Notes: generated by a model not told the origin, from the sequence alone. Positions 44,781 through 53,988 are shown, counted from the stretch's first letter. The stretch is 64,000 nucleotides of DNA from Sphingobium arseniciresistens (GCA_029167225.1 JARFNK010000004.1:62001-126000); one strand, 5' to 3'. A program made the numbers and translations.

Positions 44781-46610
44781 ATGAGCTGCAGCCCGACGCG
44801 GACGCCCGCGCCCGATACATTTAGCATCGCTGCCCTGCGCGAGAAATATCGCGAGGAGCGCGACAAGCGCCTGCGTTCGGACAATCAGGCGCAATATGCG
44901 CCGACCACCGAGGACACGACGCATAGCTATGACATCGATCCGCACCTGCCGGTCGTCCCGCGCGATCCCATTTCGGAAGAGCTGGATGTCGTCGTTCTGG
45001 GCGCCGGGTTTGCCGGCATCCTGGCGGCCTATCACCTTACCAAGGCAGGCGTGACCAACTTCCGCAATATCGACCATGCCGGCGATTTCGGCGGTGTGTG
45101 GTACTGGAACCGCTATCCCGGCATCCAGTGCGACAACGACGCCTATTGCTATCTGCCGCTGCTGGAAGAGACCGGCTTCATGCCGTCGAAGAAGTTCGCC
45201 GACGGGGCGGAAATCTACGGCTATTGCAAGCAGATCGCCCAGACCTTCGGCTTCCACGACAAGGCGCTGTTCCACACGCTGATCACATCGCTGCGCTGGG
45301 ACGAGGGTATCCAGCGCTGGCGCGTGGGCACGAGCCGGGGGGACGAGTTCCGCGCGCGCTTCGTCGTCATGGGTTGCGGCGTGCTCAACATGCCGAAGCT
45401 GCCGGCGATCGCAGGCATCGACCAGTTCAAGGGCAAGATCTTTCACACCGCGCGCTGGGACTATGAGTACACCGGCGGCAGCTATGAGAATCCCGTGCTG
45501 GACAAGCTCGCCGACAAGCGTGTGGCCATTATCGGCACCGGTGCGACGGCGATCCAGGCGGTGCCCTATCTCGCCCGCCACGCCAAGCAGCTCTATGTCA
45601 TCCAGCGGACCCCATCGACCGTCGACGAGAGGCCCAATCCCCCGACCGACCCCGACTGGATGAAGTCGCTGCAGCCCGGCTGGCAGGCGGAGCGGCAGGC
45701 CAATTTCCACCGCGCGGCGATGGAGTTCTTCGCGCCCGGCGAGCCCGACCTGATCTGTGACATCTGGACCGAGATCGCCCGCAACATGGCGGCGGAGCTG
45801 GAAGCTGAAGGCTGGCCGCAGCTGACCCCCGAGGAGTTCATGGCACGGCGCGAGGTTGTCGATTACGCCGTGATGGAGCGGCTGCGCGCCCGCGTCGACG
45901 CGATGGTGGAGAACAAGGAGGCGGCAGAGGCGCTCAAGCCCTGGTATCGCTTCCTTTGCAAGCGGCCGCTGTCCAGCAACGAGTTCTACAGCGCCTTCAA
46001 CCAGCCCAATGTGAAGCTGGTCGACGTGGCCGACACCAAGGGGCTGGAGCGGCTGACGGAGACGGGCTTCGTCGCCAACGGTCAGGAATATGAGATCGAC
46101 ACCCTGATCTGCGCCAGCGGCTTTGAGGTGACGAGCGAACTCAAGCGCCGCTGGGGCATCGATGTGGTCGAGGGCCGGGGTGGCAAGTCGATCTATGACC
46201 ATTGGGCCAACGGCCCCCGGACGCTGCACGGCACGATGACGCATGGTTTCCCGAACCAGTTCTTCATCGGCTATATCCAGGGCGGGCTCAACGCGAGCGT
46301 CACCGAGCAGTTCGGGCGCCAGGCGCAGCATATCGCGCATATCATCAACGCCACCCTCGAGCGCGGCGGCAAGGTGATCGAGACCACCGAGGAAGCGCAG
46401 GAAGCCTATGTCCGGCACTTCGAGGAGGTGGAGATCGACATGTCCCAGTTCCAGCGGGAATGCACGCCGAGCTACTTCACTAACGAGGGCCAGGTGAAGG
46501 CGCCCTGGGCGCTGTTCCGCAGCTATGGGCCCGGATGGGGCGCGTTCCAGGCGCTGCTCGAGGAATGGCGCGCCACGGGCGATCTGGAAGGCATGGCGCT
46601 GGAGCGCTGA
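44781..46610 (+). CDS. Flavin-dependent Baeyer-Villiger monooxygenase
   Basis: A 609-residue type I BVMO that inserts oxygen next to a ketone, giving an ester or lactone, using FAD and NADPH. An N-terminal extension of about 68 residues (ALREKYREERDKRLRSD) is typical of the cyclopentadecanone/acetone-monooxygenase-like branch. FAD-binding GAGFAG lies at 74-79, then GGVWYWNRYPGIQCD, the BVMO fingerprint FKGKIFHTARWD (F216, G218, H222, W226; Asp instead of the usual Pro), and NADPH-binding GTGATA. ATG 44781 is chosen for its GGGAGAGG site; ATGs at 44766 and 44769 are alternatives. First gene of the BVMO-Rieske-ThDP-ALDH-propeller run. Confidence 0.92.
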   Translation: MSCSPTRTPAPDTFSIAALREKYREERDKRLRSDNQAQYAPTTEDTTHSYDIDPHLPVVPRDPISEELDVVVLGAGFAGILAAYHLTKAGVTNFRNIDHAGDFGGVWYWNRYPGIQCDNDAYCYLPLLEETGFMPSKKFADGAEIYGYCKQIAQTFGFHDKALFHTLITSLRWDEGIQRWRVGTSRGDEFRARFVVMGCGVLNMPKLPAIAGIDQFKGKIFHTARWDYEYTGGSYENPVLDKLADKRVAIIGTGATAIQAVPYLARHAKQLYVIQRTPSTVDERPNPPTDPDWMKSLQPGWQAERQANFHRAAMEFFAPGEPDLICDIWTEIARNMAAELEAEGWPQLTPEEFMARREVVDYAVMERLRARVDAMVENKEAAEALKPWYRFLCKRPLSSNEFYSAFNQPNVKLVDVADTKGLERLTETGFVANGQEYEIDTLICASGFEVTSELKRRWGIDVVEGRGGKSIYDHWANGPRTLHGTMTHGFPNQFFIGYIQGGLNASVTEQFGRQAQHIAHIINATLERGGKVIETTEEAQEAYVRHFEEVEIDMSQFQRECTPSYFTNEGQVKAPWALFRSYGPGWGAFQALLEEWRATGDLEGMALER

Positions 46611-46765
46611 TCGCCGGGGGGATGTTCGCGCATGCGGGCTGTCTTTGGGTTGGGAGCCCGGGGCAGTTGCGATACGAAGTCTGAAAATTCTGGCCTTGCG
46701 GCGGCCGTGAGCGTGGATGCGCGGCGCCGCATCCACCCGGCAAGGTGATGGTGCAGGAGGATGTC

Positions 46766-48142
46766 ATGAGCAAGCCGATCAACATCAGCGTCGAGGAGCT
46801 TTCCAAGCCGCTCACCTATGGGGCCGAGGCGTTCCTTTCGAAGGAATATGCCGAGGCCGAGAAGGAAAAGCTGTGGCCCAAAGTGTGGCAGATGGCGGCG
46901 CGGGTCGAGGAACTACCCGATGTCGGGGATTTCCTGACCTACGACATCTGCGACGAGTCGATCATCATCGTGCGGACGGCGCCCGACCGGCTGAAGGCGT
47001 TCTTCAATGTCTGCCCGCATCGCGGACGGCAGCTCGTCAACGTGCCCGAAGACGTGCATTCGGTGCGCGGCAGCAATCGCAAGAGCTTCATCTGCGGCTT
47101 CCATGGCTGGACCTTCGATACCGAGGGCAACAACACCTACATCCTCGATCCGCAGGATTGGCAGGGCGCTTTGACGCCCGAATGCACGCATCTGTCCGAG
47201 GTGAAGGTCGATATCTGGGGCGGGTGGATCTGGATCCACATGGATCTGGATGCGGAGCCGCTGGACGAGTTTCTGGGTGATGCCGGGCGCATTCTTTCCC
47301 ATTTCGCGCTCGACAAGATGCGCTACAAATGGCGCAAATGGGTGACCTATCCGTCCAACTGGAAGACGGCGCTGGAGGCGTTCATGGAACCTTACCATGT
47401 CGCCGGCACGCACACCCAGTTGCTCGCCTATGGCGATTATTACGCCTATAGCGCGGCCTACGGCCTGCACGGCGTCAGCGGCTTCGATCAGCGCGATCCC
47501 GCCTTCAGCATGAGCCAGAGTTCCAGCGTGACACGTGCGGGCAAGGGCGATGATCCGCGCCGCTCGACCTATGATCTGATCCGCGAAAATTACGAGACGC
47601 TGAACTATGCGGCGTCAACCGAAACGCTGGTCAATGCGGCCAGCCGGCTGGTGGACGAACTGCCCGAACGCACGCCTGCGCCGGACGTGATCGCGCACTG
47701 GCTGAAATCCGCCAAGGCAGACGATGCCGCGCGTGGCGTCCTATGGCCGGAGATCCCGCCTGAAGTGATGTCGGAAGCCGGCCTTGCCTGGCACATCTTC
47801 CCCAACATGTCGGTGCTTCAGGGCGTGACCTTCGCGCTTTGCTACCGGGCGCGTCCCTATGGCGACGATCCCAACATGTGCATCTTCGAATCCTACGCGA
47901 TCGAGCGCTGGCCCGAAGGCGATGAACCCGAAACCGAATGGGAATACGCCGAACCGACCGCCGAAGGGTGGGGCTCGGTGCTCGCGCAGGACTTCTCGAA
48001 CATGAAGTGGGTGCAGAAGGGCATGAAATCGCGGGGCTTCCGCGGCGCGCTGCCCAATCCGCACCAGGAACGAAAGATCACCAATTTCCACCGCAACCTA
48101 GCCACCTTCATGGGTAAAGGCGCACCGAGGTTACTGAAATGA
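46766..48142 (+). CDS. Rieske non-heme iron oxygenase, large subunit
   Basis: A 458-residue ring-hydroxylating oxygenase alpha-type protein. The Rieske ligands are C83-P-H85 (CPHRGRQL) and C110-G-F-H113 (CGFHGWTF). The H85-C110 gap is 24 residues, longer than the usual 15-17. The catalytic iron site is in FMEPYHVAGTHTQ (His-x4-His), with an Asp in LAQDFSNM. ATG 46766 follows AGGAGG at ideal spacing; GTG 46745 upstream is less likely. No small subunit, ferredoxin or reductase gene is adjacent, so an alpha-only monooxygenase with remote electron partners is likely. It overlaps the ThDP gene by four bases. Confidence 0.92.
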   Translation: MSKPINISVEELSKPLTYGAEAFLSKEYAEAEKEKLWPKVWQMAARVEELPDVGDFLTYDICDESIIIVRTAPDRLKAFFNVCPHRGRQLVNVPEDVHSVRGSNRKSFICGFHGWTFDTEGNNTYILDPQDWQGALTPECTHLSEVKVDIWGGWIWIHMDLDAEPLDEFLGDAGRILSHFALDKMRYKWRKWVTYPSNWKTALEAFMEPYHVAGTHTQLLAYGDYYAYSAAYGLHGVSGFDQRDPAFSMSQSSSVTRAGKGDDPRRSTYDLIRENYETLNYAASTETLVNAASRLVDELPERTPAPDVIAHWLKSAKADDAARGVLWPEIPPEVMSEAGLAWHIFPNMSVLQGVTFALCYRARPYGDDPNMCIFESYAIERWPEGDEPETEWEYAEPTAEGWGSVLAQDFSNMKWVQKGMKSRGFRGALPNPHQERKITNFHRNLATFMGKGAPRLLK

Positions 48143-49935
48143 GCTATGACGACCCCAAGCCTGCAAGCACAGTGAACTTGTCCGCAGACGGCAGCAAGAA
48201 AAGCGGAACCCCGGTCTACAAGCGGGTTCTGGACCTGTTCGAGGCCGAAGGGATCAATACCCTGTTCGGCATTCCCGATCCGAATTTCGTGCATATGTTC
48301 CTTGAGGCGGAACGTCGCGGCTGGACCGTGGTTGCCCCCCATCATGAGGCCGCCGCCGGCTTCATGGCAGAGGCCGCTTCGCGCATCACCGGCAAGCCTG
48401 CGGTCGCCGTCGGCACGCTTGGGCCGGGCATCGCCAACATGGCGCCGGCGATCCAGTGCGCGCTGGTCGAAAATTCGCCGGTCATCTTCCTCTCGGGCCA
48501 GCGCGCCCGCGTGACGGAGCAGCGCGTCCGCCGTGGCCGCATCCAGTTCGTCAAGCAGATGCCGCTGTTCGAGAATTCGGTGAAGTACGCCGCCTCGATC
48601 GAATATGCCGACCAGACCGACGAAGTGATCCGCGAGGGCATCCGCAAGGCGATGGGCGGTACGCCCGGCCCGGTCTATATCGAATATCCCAGCCACATCA
48701 TCCTGGAAGAGCTGGACCTGCCCGCGCCGCTGCCGCCGGCACGCTATCGCCTGGTCAACCAGGGCGCCGATATCGACCGGGTGCATGAAGCCGCCAAGCT
48801 GATCCGCGAAGCCAAGAACCCGATCCTGCTGGTCGGCCATGGCGTCCACACCTCGCGTTCGGGCGCGGCGGTCAAGGATCTGGCCGAGCTGATGAACTGC
48901 CCGGTCATCCAGACCTCGGGCGGCACCTCCTACATCAAGGGGCTGGAGGACCGCACCTTCCAATATGTCTTCTCCAACGCCTCGATCGAGGCGGTGACGG
49001 AGTCCGATCTGGTCCTGGCGCTCGGCACCGAGCTGGGTGAGCCGGTGCATTTCGGCAAATGGCGTTACTGGCAGAAGAACGAGGCGATCCGCAAATGGAT
49101 CTATGTCGAGCAGGATCCCGCCGCGATCGGCGTGAACCGTCCGATCGACGTGCCGCTGGTCGGCGACCTGCGCGGCGTCGTGCCGCAGCTGGTGGCCGCG
49201 CTCAAGGATACGCCGCGTGCCCCGGCACCCGGTCTTGAGAAGTTCATGAAGGACGGTCAGGCCGAACTGGATGAGCTTGCAGCGGAATCGCTGACCAAGA
49301 GCGACGGCACTGGCGAACTGGCCATCCATCCCGCGCGTCTGGCCGTGGAAGCGACGCAGGCCTTCCCGGAGGACGGCATCCTCATCCGTGATGGCGGCGC
49401 GGGCGTGATCTTCCAGTGGACCTATTCGCAGTGCAAACCGCATGACGTGATCTGGAACCAGAATTTCGGCCATATCGGCACGGGGCTGCCATATGCCACC
49501 GGCGCGATGCTGGCGGACAAGGCGGCGACCGGGGTTTCGCGCCCCGGCATGCTGATCTCTTCGGACTCCTCCTTCCTGTTCCACATCGGCGAGCTGGAAG
49601 TGGCCGCGCGGACGAAGCTGCCGCTGGTCTGCGTCGTCGGCGTCGACCATCAATGGGGCCTGGAAGTGGGCGTTTACAAGCGCACCTTCGGGCAGGGCAC
49701 CGAGGAGACGGGCACCCACTGGAGCAAGGACGTGCGCTTCGACAAGATCGCCGAAGGCTTCGGCTGCTATGGCGAATATGTGACGAAGGCGGAAGACATC
49801 AAGCCGGCCATCGCGCGCGCCTATGCCAGCGGCAAGGTGGGTGTGATCCATGTCGTGATCGATCCCAAGGCGAATTCGGAAGAAATGCCCAAATATGCCG
49901 AGTTCCGCACCTGGTATGCCGAGGGCACGCAGTAA
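48139..49935 (+). CDS. ThDP-dependent enzyme, acetolactate-synthase-like fold
   Basis: A 598-residue three-domain ThDP enzyme. The N-terminal Pyr domain has the ylide-activating E70 in VVAPHHEAAAGFMAE. A middle domain follows (about 210-360), then the C-terminal PP domain. The cofactor motif normally GDGS-x25-NN reads SDSS (D476) with Asp503 where the metal-binding Asn should be. It may cleave an acyloin, a 2-ketoacid or a 2-hydroxyacyl-CoA; the adjacent aldehyde dehydrogenase fits an aldehyde product. It overlaps the Rieske gene (ATGA). Annotation as acetolactate synthase would be misleading, since no regulatory subunit or branched-chain context exists here. Confidence 0.88.
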   Translation: MSYDDPKPASTVNLSADGSKKSGTPVYKRVLDLFEAEGINTLFGIPDPNFVHMFLEAERRGWTVVAPHHEAAAGFMAEAASRITGKPAVAVGTLGPGIANMAPAIQCALVENSPVIFLSGQRARVTEQRVRRGRIQFVKQMPLFENSVKYAASIEYADQTDEVIREGIRKAMGGTPGPVYIEYPSHIILEELDLPAPLPPARYRLVNQGADIDRVHEAAKLIREAKNPILLVGHGVHTSRSGAAVKDLAELMNCPVIQTSGGTSYIKGLEDRTFQYVFSNASIEAVTESDLVLALGTELGEPVHFGKWRYWQKNEAIRKWIYVEQDPAAIGVNRPIDVPLVGDLRGVVPQLVAALKDTPRAPAPGLEKFMKDGQAELDELAAESLTKSDGTGELAIHPARLAVEATQAFPEDGILIRDGGAGVIFQWTYSQCKPHDVIWNQNFGHIGTGLPYATGAMLADKAATGVSRPGMLISSDSSFLFHIGELEVAARTKLPLVCVVGVDHQWGLEVGVYKRTFGQGTEETGTHWSKDVRFDKIAEGFGCYGEYVTKAEDIKPAIARAYASGKVGVIHVVIDPKANSEEMPKYAEFRTWYAEGTQ

Positions 49936-49957
49936 GCGACATAACGATAACGGTTCT

Positions 49958-49989
49958 CCCCGCGCTGCCCTTTATCGGGCGGTGCGGGG
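49958..49989. promoter_or_regulatory. Intercistronic hairpin between the ThDP and ALDH genes
   Basis: CCCCGC (49958-49963) pairs with GCGGGG (49984-49989), and an inner CTGCCC/GGGCGG-type stem surrounds TTTATC. It sits in the 105-bp gap within the operon with no T-tract, so it may be an attenuating or mRNA-stabilising element. Confidence 0.4.
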
Positions 49990-50040
49990 AAAGCCGACGA
50001 TAAAGACCGGATAAACCAAAGGCAGGCGTGGGAAGAGGCT

Positions 50041-51456
50041 ATGCGCAACTATCTCCAATTCTATATTGACGGCCAATGGGTCGATCCGGTCGAACCGAAG
50101 ACGGCGGAGGTGATCAATCCCGCGACCGAGGCGGTGGCGGGAACCATCTCGCTTGGGTCTGTGGCGGATGTGGAGAAGGCCGTCGCGGCGGCGCGCAAGG
50201 CCTTTGCCAGCTGGTCCGAGACCAGCCGCGAGGAGCGGCTCGACGTCCTGCTGGCGATCCAGTCCGAATATGCCCGGCGTCAGGGTGAGATCGGCGAGGC
50301 GATCATCGAGGAAATGGGCGCGCCTGCTTCGCTCGCCAATGGCTTTCATGTCGGCCTGGGCGCGGGGCATCTGCACACCGCGATCGAGGTGCTGAAGGAT
50401 TTCCCGTTCGAGGAACTGCGCGGTTCCACGATGATCCGCAAGGAACCGATCGGCGTCTGCGCGCTCATCACGCCATGGAACTGGCCGATGAACCAGACCT
50501 GCGTGAAAATCTTCCCGGCGCTGGCCGCCGGTTGCACGATGATCCTCAAGCCGCCGCAGCTCGCGCCATTCTCCGCGCAGATCCTCGCTGAGATCCTGGA
50601 TGCCGCGGGCGTGCCGGCGGGTGTCTTCAACATGGTCCAGGGCAGCGGCAGCGTCATCGGCACCGCGCTTTCGACGCATGAGGATGTCGACATGATCTCG
50701 TTTACGGGGTCGGAGCCCGTCGGCGTCCAGATCCAGAAGGACGCCGCGACAACGGTGAAGCGGGTCGGCCTCGAACTGGGCGGCAAGAGCCCGTTCATCG
50801 TGCTCGACGATGAGGCGCTTGCCGATAATGTCGCTGGCGCCACCGGCGGCATGATGGGCAATTCTGGGCAGACCTGCAGCGCTGGCTCGCGCCTGCTGGT
50901 GCCGAGCGCGCGTCTGGACGAGGCCGTCACTGCGGCCCGCGCTGCTGCCGAAGCCGTGACGGTCGGCGATCCCAAGGGCAATTTCGCGATGGGGCCGGTC
51001 GTCTCCAAAAGCCAGTACAACATCATCCAGGACTATATCCAGAAGGGGCTGGACGAAGGCGCGACGCTTGTCGCGGGCGGCCTCGGTCGTCCCGAGGGGC
51101 TGGACAAGGGCTGGTTCGTGAAGCCCACGGTGTTCGTCGGCACCAATGACATGGCAATCGCGCGCGAGGAAATCTTCGGGCCGGTGCTGGTGATCATCGG
51201 CTATGACGATATCGACCATGCTGTCGAGATTGCGAACGACACCAGCTTCGGTCTGGCCGGCTATGTGAACGGCACGGACAAGGAACAGGTCCATGCCGTC
51301 GCCCGCCGGCTGCGCACGGGCTGGGTCAGCATGAACGGCGGCTTTGATTTCCATGCGCCCTTTGGCGGCTACAAGCGCAGCGGTAACGGGCGTGAGTGGG
51401 GCGAGTTCGGTTTCCACGAATATCTCGAGACCAAGTCGCTGCTTGGCTACGCCTGA
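50041..51456 (+). CDS. Aldehyde dehydrogenase
   Basis: A 471-residue NAD(P)+-dependent aldehyde dehydrogenase. It has the catalytic C279 in GNSGQTCSAGSR, the general base E245 in LELGGKSPF, ITPWNWPMNQ, FTGSEPVG and the C-terminal PFGGYKRSGNGREWGE. It oxidises a non-CoA aldehyde to the acid. Directly downstream of the ThDP gene, it most likely takes that enzyme's aldehyde product. The start MRNYLQFYIDG follows GGAAGAGG. The next gene starts two bases after its stop. Confidence 0.93.
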   Translation: MRNYLQFYIDGQWVDPVEPKTAEVINPATEAVAGTISLGSVADVEKAVAAARKAFASWSETSREERLDVLLAIQSEYARRQGEIGEAIIEEMGAPASLANGFHVGLGAGHLHTAIEVLKDFPFEELRGSTMIRKEPIGVCALITPWNWPMNQTCVKIFPALAAGCTMILKPPQLAPFSAQILAEILDAAGVPAGVFNMVQGSGSVIGTALSTHEDVDMISFTGSEPVGVQIQKDAATTVKRVGLELGGKSPFIVLDDEALADNVAGATGGMMGNSGQTCSAGSRLLVPSARLDEAVTAARAAAEAVTVGDPKGNFAMGPVVSKSQYNIIQDYIQKGLDEGATLVAGGLGRPEGLDKGWFVKPTVFVGTNDMAIAREEIFGPVLVIIGYDDIDHAVEIANDTSFGLAGYVNGTDKEQVHAVARRLRTGWVSMNGGFDFHAPFGGYKRSGNGREWGEFGFHEYLETKSLLGYA

Positions 51457-51458
51457 GC

Positions 51459-53072
51459 ATGGCGGTGCAATCGGGGCGCTATAGCGCGGCGACTGGCATT
51501 CTGGTCGCACAGGAGTGGGTGCTGGAGCGATTGACGCCGCCCAGCCGCCTGTTCGGAGCCAACGGCATGCGGACCGGGCCGGACGGCCGCATCTATGTGG
51601 CGCAGGTTTCGGGAAGCCAGATCAGCGCCATCGACGTCGATAGCGGCGCGATCGAGGCGATCAGCCCCATGGGCGGCGATATCGTTGCGCCAGACGACCT
51701 TGTGTTCGACGCGCAGGGCAATCTGTTCGCCACGGAAATCACCGAGGGACGGGTCAGCATGCGCGCGCCCAATGGCGTCACGCGGACGATCTGGGGCGAT
51801 ATGCCCTGCGCCAATCCCATCACCATGTATCAGGGCCGGCTGTTCGCGGGCGACTGCCGGCCGGGCGGGCGGATCATGGAACTGGACCTGAACGGCGGCG
51901 CGCCGCGCATCCTGCTGGAAGATGTGCCGATGCCGAATGCCTTCGAGGTCGGGCCGGACGGGATGCTCTACGCGCCGATCATGGGCACGAACGAAATCTG
52001 GCGGATCAGCCTGGATGGCGGCGCGCCAGAAGTCGTGGCGCGCGATCTGGGCGTGCCCGATGCGGTGAAGTTCGACGCGCAGGGGCATATCGTCTCGACC
52101 CAGGTGCATAGCGGACAGGTGCTGCGCATCGACCCCCGCACGGGCGAGCGCAGCGTGCTGGCGGATCTCAGCCCGGGCCTCGACAACCTGACCTTCGTCG
52201 GCGAGCGGCTCTTCGTCTCCAATATCTCGGGCTATGTGACGGAGATCCTGAAGGCTGGCCAGAACCGTTCCGTAGTGCCCGACGGCCTTAACTGGCCTCT
52301 GGGGCTTGCCATGGGGGATGATGGCGCGCTGTTCGTGGCGGATGGCCCGTTCAGCTACACCCTGAAGCCGGGCGGCGAGCGGCAACTGGCGGGGATGCTC
52401 TTCACGCCGGGATGCCCCGGCTATGTGCGCGGGGTTGCGGCGGCGGGCGACGGCGTGTTCATCGTGACCACCGCCAATGGGCAGGTGGCGCGCTGGAATC
52501 CGGGCGCGCAGCAGAGCGAGATCCTGGCCGAGGGCTTCGAGCGGCTTTATGGCGTTGCAGTCGGGGCAGATGGCACCGTAGTTTTCGCCGACGCCGGCAC
52601 GGGCCGGGTGCTGTCCGCGCGCGCCGGGCATGTCGAGGTTCTGGCCGAGGGGCTTCGGGAACCGATCGGCGTCGCGCTGGACGATGACGGCCGTTGCCTT
52701 GTGTCGGAATGCCATGGCGGACGGGTCGTGGCGCTTTCGGGCGGCCGGACGGAAACGATACTCGATGGCCTGCAGCAGCCGCAGGGCATAGTCGTGTATG
52801 ACAGCACGCTCTTCGTCGTCGATGCGCTCGCCAAGCAACTGATCGCCAGCGATTTGGTCACGGGCAAGCGCAGCATCGTCGCGTCGAACCTTCCCGTGGG
52901 CGCGCCCGCAGGGGTGACGCCGAAATTCCTGCGTGCCATCCCGCCTCTGTCAGGCCCGATGGGGCCGTTTGCGGGGATCGCTGCGGGGCGTGACGGAACG
53001 CTCTATCTTTCCGCCGATGCGGAAGGCAGCGTGCTGGCGATCCGGCCATCGGGCATCTCTCCGCAGAGTTGA
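51459..53072 (+). CDS. Cytosolic beta-propeller protein (SMP-30/NHL-like)
   Basis: A 537-residue protein made of about 10-12 repeated blade-like segments, each with a variant of GPDGRIYVA, FDAQGNLFATE, GPDGMLYAP, GDDGALFVAD or GADGTVVFAD. These are typical of SMP-30/gluconolactonase and NHL propellers, and the number implies two propellers or one large one. There is no signal peptide. ATG 51459 lies 2 bp after the ALDH stop, so it is part of the operon. A lactonase acting on the BVMO product is an attractive inference, but metal-ligand residues cannot be assigned by eye. Its last 70 bp overlap the convergent iclR gene. Confidence 0.82.
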   Translation: MAVQSGRYSAATGILVAQEWVLERLTPPSRLFGANGMRTGPDGRIYVAQVSGSQISAIDVDSGAIEAISPMGGDIVAPDDLVFDAQGNLFATEITEGRVSMRAPNGVTRTIWGDMPCANPITMYQGRLFAGDCRPGGRIMELDLNGGAPRILLEDVPMPNAFEVGPDGMLYAPIMGTNEIWRISLDGGAPEVVARDLGVPDAVKFDAQGHIVSTQVHSGQVLRIDPRTGERSVLADLSPGLDNLTFVGERLFVSNISGYVTEILKAGQNRSVVPDGLNWPLGLAMGDDGALFVADGPFSYTLKPGGERQLAGMLFTPGCPGYVRGVAAAGDGVFIVTTANGQVARWNPGAQQSEILAEGFERLYGVAVGADGTVVFADAGTGRVLSARAGHVEVLAEGLREPIGVALDDDGRCLVSECHGGRVVALSGGRTETILDGLQQPQGIVVYDSTLFVVDALAKQLIASDLVTGKRSIVASNLPVGAPAGVTPKFLRAIPPLSGPMGPFAGIAAGRDGTLYLSADAEGSVLAIRPSGISPQS

Positions 53073-53851
53073 TGCGAGAGCGAGCGGGCTGCGGAGAGCA
53101 GTCCGTCCTGCAGCGCGGTCAGGCCATTGCGCTTGAGGGCGCTGCCGATGCCGATGGCTACAAGCGCATGGATCGGGCGCCCCGGCGTTTTCCACACCGG
53201 CGCGGACACCACTGTCACGCCCGCGATATACTGCCCCTCGTCGACGGCGAACCCCTGCGCGCGGGTCTGGCGGACCTGTTCCCGCCACTGCGCGAAGCTG
53301 GGCGGATCGTCCCAGCGGAGCGTGTGAAAACGCGCCTCCAGTTCAGCCTCGGGACAGTCGCCGAACGCCGCGATGCAGCGCCCCGTGGCACTGATGAGCG
53401 CCGGGAAACGGCCACCGATCTGGGTACTCAACTGAAAGCTCTGGCCGGACTGCGACATGGCCACCACGATCATATGATCGAGCCCCACGGCCTGCACGCC
53501 CAGCATGGTCAGCCCGAAACCATGGGCCAGCCTGTCCAGCACCGGCTGCGCGAGATCGTTGAACTGGTCCCGCTTCAGCCAGTTGCGCGCCAGCGTGAGC
53601 ACGCCGGCCTCAAGGGAATAGCGCTTGGTGTCATGGTCGAAGGCCACCAGTTCCTCTTCGGCAAGCGCGCGGAGGACATAGAGGCAGGTGCTGGGCACGA
53701 GCCCCAGTTCCCGGGCGATCGCCTGTACGCCCAGCGGCGCATCGCTCTTGCCAAGCAGCCGCAATATCGCCGCCGCGCGGGCGATTGCGGGCGCCTTGCT
53801 GTCCTTTGTGGCGGTGCGGGTGGCTGAAATTGGCGGCTGGGCATCTGGCAC
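53003..53851 (-). CDS. IclR-family transcriptional regulator
   Basis: A 282-residue IclR-type regulator. The N-terminal winged helix has AIARAAAILRLLGKSDAPLGVQAIARELGLVPSTCLYVLRAL (about residues 22-65), and the C-terminal effector domain (about 90-265) includes ISATGRCIAAF. The last about 20 residues are encoded opposite the end of the propeller gene (70-bp antisense overlap). It is divergent from the AMP-forming ligase gene across a 137-bp AT-rich region and probably regulates the downstream CoA genes and perhaps the BVMO operon. Confidence 0.9.
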   Translation of the reverse strand: MPDAQPPISATRTATKDSKAPAIARAAAILRLLGKSDAPLGVQAIARELGLVPSTCLYVLRALAEEELVAFDHDTKRYSLEAGVLTLARNWLKRDQFNDLAQPVLDRLAHGFGLTMLGVQAVGLDHMIVVAMSQSGQSFQLSTQIGGRFPALISATGRCIAAFGDCPEAELEARFHTLRWDDPPSFAQWREQVRQTRAQGFAVDEGQYIAGVTVVSAPVWKTPGRPIHALVAIGIGSALKRNGLTALQDGLLSAARSLSHQLCGEMPDGRIASTLPSASAER

Positions 53852-53890
53852 GGCATCGCTCCTGCGATAGAATATCGTTCAATATATAGA

Positions 53891-53931
53891 ATGTCATTTC
53901 GATATTTACAACAATATTCATTCGATGACAT
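53891..53931. promoter_or_regulatory. AT-rich inverted repeat between iclR and the acyl-CoA ligase gene
   Basis: ATGTCAT (53891-53897) and ATGACAT (53925-53931) form a perfect 7-bp inverted repeat around an AT-rich core (GATATTTACAACAATATTC, itself roughly symmetric). It lies in the divergent promoter and is a candidate IclR site. Confidence 0.45.
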
Positions 53932-53988
53932 CTAGGGGCTGCGGCGACGCTGATGATTCTGTGTTCGCTATGTTGAATGGGTGGATAG

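Noticed and set aside
44751-46736. A 661-codon minus-strand frame opposite the BVMO gene.
   Set aside because: Shadow of the BVMO coding sequence; His/Arg/Gly-rich with no domain.
47893-49851. A 652-codon minus-strand frame opposite the ThDP gene.
   Set aside because: Shadow frame; the ThDP enzyme is clear on the plus strand.
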